Below, piece by piece: positions 59,038 through 64,000 of a DNA stretch of 64,000 nucleotides. The stretch is from Dactylosporangium sp. AC04546. GTDB taxonomy: Bacteria > Actinomycetota > Actinomycetes > Mycobacteriales > Micromonosporaceae. The notes under the pieces were generated by a model that ran no database searches, was not told the origin of the DNA, and worked only from the letters and a program-made list of their open reading frames with translations. The stretch spans positions 21,737 through 85,736 of the forward strand of contig NZ_JAHYSG010000048.1 in assembly GCF_022095675.1 (NCBI RefSeq), written 5' to 3'. Numbering within the stretch: the first letter of the stretch is position 1; every line of letters begins with the position of its first letter. A program made the position numbers and the translations under genes.

Positions 59038-60498
59038 ATGACCACTACCCGAAGCTGGCCGGCGGTGCGGTGGCGGCGGCTGCCGCTGCGCGTGCGGCTC
59101 ATCGCCGGGTTCGCCGCGGCCATGCTCGTCGTGCTCACCGGGGCGGGCGCGTTCGTGTACCTGCGGGTGCAGTACGCCCTCGACCGACGCCTGGACGCCG
59201 ACCTCGCCACCCAGTCGGCCGCGGTCACGGCCGCCCTGCACGACGGCACGCTCGGCCCACGAAACCCCGCCGTCGTCTCCGGCGGCCTCTATCAGATCCT
59301 CGACCCCACCGGCGCGATCCTGCATGCCAGCCCCGGCCTCACCGGCCGGCCGCTGCTCACCGCCGGCCAGGTCGCGGCCGCGACGCGTCGGCCGGTCCGC
59401 ACCGACCGCGGCACCCTGCTGCCGATCAGCACCGAACCGCTGCGCGTCCTCGCCACCCCGCTGTCCCCCGACGCGGCACCACCTACCGGGCAACCGGCGA
59501 TCGTGGTCGTCGCCGTGCGCCGCGACCAGCGCGACGAGGCCCTGCGCGAACTCATCGCCCAGCTCGCCCTGGCCAACCTCGCCGCCCTCGCCGTCGCCTC
59601 CCTCGTCGGCTACCGCCTCGCCCGCGCCGCGCTCGACCCGGTCGAACGCTACCGCGTCCAGGCCGCCCGCATCACCGCCGGCGCCACCGGCGTCCGGCTC
59701 GACATCCCGACCGGCGACGACGAACTGACCCGCCTCGGCCGTACCCTCAACGCCATGCTCACCGCTCTCGACACTGCCCTGGAACGAGAACGGCGGTTCG
59801 TCAGCGACGCCAGCCACGAGCTACGCACCCCGCTCACCCTGCTCGCCGCCGAACTTGAACTCGCCCTACGCCGCCCCCGCCCCGCCGCCGAACTCGAGGA
59901 AGCGCTGCGCGCCGCCGCCACTGATACCGCCGGGCTCATCGCACTCGCCGACACCCTCCTTGCTGTCGGCGTCCAACCAGCGCCGGGGCCAGCCACCCCG
60001 GCCACGGACCTTTCCATCACGCTCGCGCCGATCGTGCAGCGGTACCGCAACGCTGCAGACCTCACCGACACCACGCTGAGCGCCGACCTCGACGCCACGC
60101 CCCCGGTCCGCATCGACCCGGCCCGCCTCGAACGCATCGTCACCAATCTGCTCGACAACGCCGTACGCCACGGCGCCCCGCCGATCACCGTCACCACCGC
60201 CACGACCGACGGGTATGCGCGGCTCACCGTCCACGACACCGGCCCCGGCATGCCCGCCGAGTTCCTGCCCCACGCCGCGGAACGGTTCGCCCGCGCCGAC
60301 GCCGCCCGTACCACCCCCGGCACCGGCCTCGGCCTGTCCCTCGTCGACGCCATCGTCATCGCCCATGGCGGGCAGCTGCGGTGGTGTTCCGGCACCGCCC
60401 ACCATCACCCACAGCCCACCCAGATCCCGTGCACCCACCCAGGCACCGGCACCACGATCACCGTCCTGCTTCCCGCCGCCCCGGCCAACGCCGAGTGA
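59038..60498 (+). CDS. Two-component sensor histidine kinase
   Basis: 486 residues. Two membrane helices (near 25-42 and 175-195) bracket an extracytoplasmic sensor of about 130 residues, followed by HAMP, an H-box FVSDASHELRTPLTLLAAEL, N-box LERIVTNLLDNAVRHG and G-boxes VHDTGPGMPAEF and GTGLGLSLVDAIV. ATG 59038 lies one base after the regulator's stop. The architecture is that of CseC/TcsS-type actinobacterial kinases. Confidence 0.95.
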   Translation: MTTTRSWPAVRWRRLPLRVRLIAGFAAAMLVVLTGAGAFVYLRVQYALDRRLDADLATQSAAVTAALHDGTLGPRNPAVVSGGLYQILDPTGAILHASPGLTGRPLLTAGQVAAATRRPVRTDRGTLLPISTEPLRVLATPLSPDAAPPTGQPAIVVVAVRRDQRDEALRELIAQLALANLAALAVASLVGYRLARAALDPVERYRVQAARITAGATGVRLDIPTGDDELTRLGRTLNAMLTALDTALERERRFVSDASHELRTPLTLLAAELELALRRPRPAAELEEALRAAATDTAGLIALADTLLAVGVQPAPGPATPATDLSITLAPIVQRYRNAADLTDTTLSADLDATPPVRIDPARLERIVTNLLDNAVRHGAPPITVTTATTDGYARLTVHDTGPGMPAEFLPHAAERFARADAARTTPGTGLGLSLVDAIVIAHGGQLRWCSGTAHHHPQPTQIPCTHPGTGTTITVLLPAAPANAE

Positions 60499-61141
60499 CG
60501 GTCCCGGTCAGAACCTCGGCGCCAATGCGCCGCGGCCGGACACGTCATCGTGCAGTACCAGCCCACACTCCCGGCCGACCCGGCCGACCAACTCGCCGAA
60601 CTTCGCGCCTATGTCACCGGTGCGCAGGGCGGCAACGTCCCCGCCGGGCCTGCCCAGACCTCAGAACGCCCCTCACCGCCAGCCACGCCTACGGCATGCT
60701 GAACCTGCACCGCGTTCGACCCGCCCGCACTGCAGCGGTTCGCCAAGACCGGTTCGCTGACCCCCGCGCCCGGGCCGGCGAATAGCCGCCAACAGGGGAG
60801 GACCGGAGGCATCCCTCGGCGGAAACAGCGGCGGGCCGGTGAACGCCGTGATGCGGCGACCTGCCGGTCCGCACCAGTTCGGCACGGAGCGACAGGACAT
60901 TGAAGACGACGGCGAGGCGCCCTTGCTGCCGGTGTGCCGCCACGGCACGGGCCTGACCGCGATGAGCACGCTCCTGCAAAGCCGTCCACCGTTCGCGGAC
61001 CTTCCCCCAAAGCTGACGCTACCTGCGGGAGGAGTGCATTGGCCGGGAGGTACATCCTGCAACGGACTATGGCGCCAACGCTGAGGTGTCAGTTGCCCTC
61101 GGACTTCATCCCGGCGGACGATCCATGCGCCGCCAGGTGCA
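60499..61141. other. Long intergenic region, no supported gene
   Basis: 643 bp. A GTG at 60551 opens a 50-codon frame (VQYQPTLPADPADQLAELRA) that stops early and may be a fragment. Nothing else on either strand looks like a protein family I know. It separates the two-component genes from the secretion-associated module. Confidence 0.5.
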
Positions 61142-61321
61142 TCAGACGTCCCAGCGCTGGCCGTCCGTATGCAGCCAGACGTCGAGCCGGGCGATGCGGC
61201 CCCACGTACCGTTCCACCGGTGCTCCACGGTCCGTACGTTGCCCACGCGACGAGATGCTCCGATCACGGGCGGCCCCGTATGGAAATCGTCAAAGATCCA
61301 TATAGACGTCGTCAGGATCAT
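61142..61321 (-). CDS. Small protein, 59 aa
   Basis: ATG 61321 has GGAG four bases upstream and encodes MILTTSIWIFDDFHTGPPVI followed by a basic strand region and VWLHTDGQRWDV, then stop. The aromatic, strand-like composition looks like a real small protein or a gene's last part; no family is known. It is divergent from the YbaB-like module. Confidence 0.45.
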   Translation of the reverse strand: MILTTSIWIFDDFHTGPPVIGASRRVGNVRTVEHRWNGTWGRIARLDVWLHTDGQRWDV

Positions 61322-61396
61322 CCCTCTCCAGGGGTACCGCTGCTTCAATGGCCGCACGTCTTCGAGGATGCGTGTCAACGGGGAGTGAGGAGCGCT

Positions 61397-61735
61397 GTGA
61401 CCCGGAGCGAGTTCGTTGAGCTGGCCGAGTCGATCCAGCAATGGTCGGGCACGATGCGGGACTCGGCCGAGCAGCTGCCGGAGCACTTGGCGCAGCTGTG
61501 CGCGCGGACCGTCGCCGAGTGGGACACCGGGCGGCACGTCCAGGCGACGGCGCGGTTCGACGGCCGGCTCGTCGGCCTGCTCATCGGGCCGTACGCTCGG
61601 CGTGACCTGTCTCCGGAGCGGCTTTCCGCGGCCTGCCTGGAGGCGGCCTCGGCGGCCCGGGACAGCGCGCAGCGGTTGCTCGCCGAAGGCCTGCACGAGC
61701 TCGCCGACGTCCGGGCCGCGGAGGCCCGGGCATGA
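61397..61735 (+). CDS. YbaB/EbfC-like protein of a secretion-associated module
   Basis: 112 residues: helix, short strand pair (VQATARFDGRLVGLLIGPYA), helix. This is the YbaB/EbfC DNA-binding fold in the divergent form that actinobacteria encode beside WXG100/ESX-type genes. GTG 61397 has GAGGAG upstream. Its end overlaps the next ATG, so the module is co-translated. Confidence 0.7.
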   Translation: MTRSEFVELAESIQQWSGTMRDSAEQLPEHLAQLCARTVAEWDTGRHVQATARFDGRLVGLLIGPYARRDLSPERLSAACLEAASAARDSAQRLLAEGLHELADVRAAEARA

Positions 61736-62829
61736 GCCTCGGCGTCGACGTCGCCGGTCTGCGCAGGGCCGCCGACGGCTATGTCCGCTACGGCAGCGAG
61801 TTCGGCGAGGTCGCCGCGAACAGCATCCCCAAGTGCTCGCTGCCCTGGTCGGCAATCCCGGCGGTCGACTTCGGGTTCGGCGACGCGTACAAGGCCGCCT
61901 ACGAGGCCCTCGACCTGTCGGCCCGCACGCTCAGCGGCACGCTGGGCACCATCGGGCTGGCGCTCACCCGGGTCGCCAACCACTACGAGGACAACGAGGC
62001 GGCCAACACCCGGATGTTCCAGGGCAGGCCGATCACGGCGCCGCCGGCGCCGCAGGCCCGGCCGATGGACACCGGGCTGAGCGACGGCGACTACGACCGT
62101 GTCTACCTCGGCGGCTTCGCCTCGGCCGGGCTGATCATCCTGGCGGGCCAGCGGATGTTCGCCGCGGCGGGGCCGTTCGGCCTGCCGATGCTGGGCCTGG
62201 GCCTGCCCCTGCTCACGTCGGCGGTGCTCAACCTGCGCGACCCGATCCCGTACTTCGACGCGCAGGCCGGTTGGGGCGAGGTGGGCGAGGTCCTCAACGA
62301 CGCCGCCAGCAGAGCCCCACAGCTGTGTTATGACGTGGTGTACCGCGGGAACTGGCAGGGCACGGGCAAGGACGCCTTCTACGCGTGCGTGAACAACGAC
62401 ATCCAGCCGAGCCTGGGCGCGATGAAGGACCTGAACAACACTATGCAGCTCGCCTGCATCACCGGCGGCGTCGCGCTGGGCACCTCGCTGGCCGCGTTCA
62501 TCGCGGCAACGCTGACGGCCACGGGCTTCTGCGCCGCCGCCACCGCAGCCGCGGCGGCGTCCGCCGGCACCGCGACCCCGGCCGCCCAGGCCGCCGTCAC
62601 GATCACCATCTCCCAATGGGCGATCTTCACCCTGGAGCTACTCGCAGAGGTGGCCGCGGTCTTCGGCGGCATGGCGCTCACCAGCGCCCAGATCGGCCAG
62701 TCGTACGACTCGCTCAAGGCGTTCCTCGGCGGGAAGAACAACCAGCTGGAGGCCGGCTCGCTGCAGCTGCGACCGGCCGAGGTGACGGCGATCTCCGACT
62801 GGGAGCTCGGCTGGAAGGAGCCGTCGTGA
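61732..62829 (+). CDS. Double WXG-like protein with membrane segments, type VII secretion-associated
   Basis: 365 residues. An N-terminal ESX/EspC-like helical hairpin (GVDVAGLRRAADGYVRYGSE; RVANHYEDNEAANTRMFQG) precedes hydrophobic segments (IILAGQRMFAAAGPFGLPML), then a second WXG-type unit with YRGNWQGTGKDAFYACVNND, then two more hydrophobic stretches. Proteins combining two such units with membrane parts are typical of actinobacterial T7SS-linked loci. It overlaps both neighbours. Substrate or scaffold cannot be told apart. Confidence 0.75.
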   Translation: MSLGVDVAGLRRAADGYVRYGSEFGEVAANSIPKCSLPWSAIPAVDFGFGDAYKAAYEALDLSARTLSGTLGTIGLALTRVANHYEDNEAANTRMFQGRPITAPPAPQARPMDTGLSDGDYDRVYLGGFASAGLIILAGQRMFAAAGPFGLPMLGLGLPLLTSAVLNLRDPIPYFDAQAGWGEVGEVLNDAASRAPQLCYDVVYRGNWQGTGKDAFYACVNNDIQPSLGAMKDLNNTMQLACITGGVALGTSLAAFIAATLTATGFCAAATAAAAASAGTATPAAQAAVTITISQWAIFTLELLAEVAAVFGGMALTSAQIGQSYDSLKAFLGGKNNQLEAGSLQLRPAEVTAISDWELGWKEPS

Positions 62830-63221
62830 CGAACGAGTTCGACGAACTGCGGGGCCTGCTCGAACGGGAGGGCAGGGGCGCCAACCCGGCCGCCTTCCGC
62901 CGGATGAGCGAGGCGGCCGCCGCGCTGCACCAGCGGCTGACCCATGAGATGCGGCAGACCGTCGACGCCACCGACCCCACCGGGACCGTCCGGGCCACCG
63001 TGCGCCTCGACGGCCGGGTCGAGTCGATGTACGTCTCGCCGCACGCGCTGCGGCAGTTCGACGCCGCCGGCCTGGGCCGCGCCTGTGTCGCGGCGCTCGA
63101 CGCGGCCCGGCGGGCCGGTGCCGAGACGCTCGCCGGGCGCCTCGCGGACGGGCTCGGCTTGCGCCCCGACGAGCACTCGCCGGCCGACCTCGCCCGGCTC
63201 GACCGCATCGCCGACTACTGA
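62826..63221 (+). CDS. YbaB/EbfC family protein
   Basis: 131 residues with the YbaB core DPTGTVRATVRLDGRVESMY and a C-terminal helix with AALDAARRAGAETLAGRL. GTG 62826 overlaps the upstream stop (GTGA). YbaB proteins bind DNA as dimers; these copies sit in a WXG-protein module and may instead be structural partners. Confidence 0.8.
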   Translation: MTNEFDELRGLLEREGRGANPAAFRRMSEAAAALHQRLTHEMRQTVDATDPTGTVRATVRLDGRVESMYVSPHALRQFDAAGLGRACVAALDAARRAGAETLAGRLADGLGLRPDEHSPADLARLDRIADY

Positions 63222-63230
63222 GGAGCCGCC

Positions 63231-63587
63231 GTGCCTACCCACGATCCGCGTGACGTGCTGAGCCTGCTCGGCCGGCTGAGCGCCGACCTGCCCGCGGTGC
63301 AGGAGGAGGCGAGCCGGGCGGCGGCCGAGGTCGCCGCCGAGACGTTCGAGGGCACCGCGGCCGACGGCCGCATCGTCGCCCGGGTGACCGGCCTGGGCGT
63401 GGTCACCGAGGTGACGATCGGTGAGCTGGCCCGCCGCGGGATGGACAACCTCAGCCTGGGCGACGCGGTGACCGAGGCGGTCCGGGCCGGCGAGGACGCC
63501 GGCCGCCGGGCGCTGCGCGAGCGCATGGCCGGGCTGACCATCGGCGGGCGGCCCCTCTCCGAGCTCGCCCCGTTCGACCGCGAGTAG
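63231..63587 (+). CDS. YbaB/EbfC family protein
   Basis: 118 residues: DVLSLLGRLSADLPAVQEEA, then AADGRIVARVTGLGVVTEVT and LGDAVTEAVRAGEDAGRRAL, a clean YbaB fold. It starts nine bases after the preceding YbaB gene. With the genes at 61397 and 62826 it forms a set of three related small proteins in one operon. Confidence 0.82.
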   Translation: MPTHDPRDVLSLLGRLSADLPAVQEEASRAAAEVAAETFEGTAADGRIVARVTGLGVVTEVTIGELARRGMDNLSLGDAVTEAVRAGEDAGRRALRERMAGLTIGGRPLSELAPFDRE

Positions 63588-63596
63588 GCGCAAGCG

Positions 63597-63716
63597 ATGG
63601 ACTCCCGAGAACTGTCGATCGTGGCGAACCTGTGCTTCTGGCTGTTTGCGGTCGTGATCCCGGTGACCGCGGTGTTCTTGGCGATCCGCAGGCACCGGCG
63701 CAACCGCGACCACTGA
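63597..63716 (+). CDS. 39-residue single-pass membrane protein
   Basis: ATG 63597, nine bases after the YbaB stop, encodes MDSRELSIVANLCFWLFAVV, continuing IPVTAVFLAIRRHRRNRDH. One membrane helix with a basic C-terminal tail predicts an N-out, C-in small protein. Position makes it part of the secretion-associated operon. Confidence 0.55.
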   Translation: MDSRELSIVANLCFWLFAVVIPVTAVFLAIRRHRRNRDH

Positions 63717-63765
63717 AACGCGGGTACGACCAGCCGCCCAGGTAGGGTCCAGCGGACGCGGGCCG

Positions 63766-64000
63766 ATGTTCGTTCAGTCCGTGGAGCGGCCCCTGATTCT
63801 GCCGATCATCTTCTTCACGGGCCTGTCCGGGCTGATCGGCGCGGTGCTCAACGTGCGCGGACACTTCGCCGCCCCGATGTGGGCGCCGATCCTGAACAAC
63901 CTGGTGGTGATCGCCACCTGCGGCGCCTTCATACTGGTGGGCGGCACCGTGATCGCGGTGGCGTACCTCGGCACGGCCGCGATACTGCGGGTGCAGGAGG
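63766..64000 (+). pseudogene. MurJ/MviN-like fragment running off the window
   Basis: From ATG 63766 the frame reads PLILPIIFFTGLSGLIGAVL, NVRGHFAAPMWAPILNNLVV and IATCGAFILV, a highly conserved part of MurJ lipid II flippases that normally lies about 130 residues in. The first four membrane helices are absent and no ribosome site precedes the ATG. The remaining sequence departs from the family after FILVGG. Probably a truncated copy, but the end is outside the window. Confidence 0.6.

Overview
This is a high-GC window with actinobacterial coding habits: GTG starts, ATGA/GTGA gene overlaps, F420 genes, a fused SecDF, EACC1 and DUF6193 proteins, and several actinobacterial IS families. A member of the Actinomycetota, perhaps Micromonosporaceae, is likely. 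The family-level guess is inference. I found no rRNA, tRNA, CRISPR array or replication origin.

Region 1 (0-14 kb) is a mostly collinear minus-strand catabolic cluster: two solute-binding proteins, an aldehyde dehydrogenase, a ThDP enzyme, two family III CoA-transferases, an enoyl-CoA hydratase, a thiolase-fold protein without the nucleophilic cysteine, its DUF35 zinc-ribbon partner, an LLM flavin oxidoreductase, an MmgE/PrpD protein and an RpiR-type regulator. The Cys-less thiolase plus DUF35 pair suggests CoA-thioester hydration followed by retro-aldol cleavage, with the aldehyde then oxidised. A shared TTTGTTTC-type motif lies upstream of both binding-protein genes and, in diverged form, the regulator.

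Region 2 (13.8-22 kb) holds mostly intact genes: a flavin prenyltransferase, CofD/FbiA of F420 synthesis, an orphan fused SecDF, a DyP peroxidase, a DUF2834 membrane protein, a DUF6193 protein, a GNAT enzyme and an enolase-superfamily enzyme.

Region 3 (22-27.5 kb) is a decay zone. A ThDP oxidase and an F420-dependent PPOX enzyme keep both ends but have lost the middle. A crotonase tail, an IS21 scrap, a DUF4913/PAPS-reductase-like pair and an Hsp70 N-terminus are broken. Only a cupin gene looks whole.

Region 4 (27.5-39 kb) is a DNA-alkylation repair island: ogt with an amber codon, a sigma region-4 fragment, a second ogt, a 2OG oxygenase lacking its central part, an Ada-type zinc protein, an unknown protein, alkB, tag and, further on, alkA. 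The tag gene is split after codon 35 by a 3,648-bp IS630-type insertion with an exact TA duplication. The insertion carries a flavin monooxygenase and an ArsR-type regulator, and removing it restores tag in frame.

Region 5 (39-51 kb) starts with an EACC1 gene overlapping a membrane-anchored caspase gene, a likely conflict-system module. An IS field follows (two IS701-like, two IS5 copies, one IS6). Between the elements lie an ABC ATPase, a HEAT-repeat protein and a DNA methylase, all fragmentary.

Region 6 (51-61 kb) holds an AraC regulator divergent from ohr, a GAF histidine kinase, a 1.2-kb stretch of gene fragments (IS110, phosphoketolase, DUF305), an ABC-2 exporter with a secreted protein, a DedA protein and a two-component system. 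Region 7 (61-64 kb) is a type VII secretion-associated module of YbaB-like proteins around a double WXG-like membrane protein, then a MurJ-like fragment running off the end.
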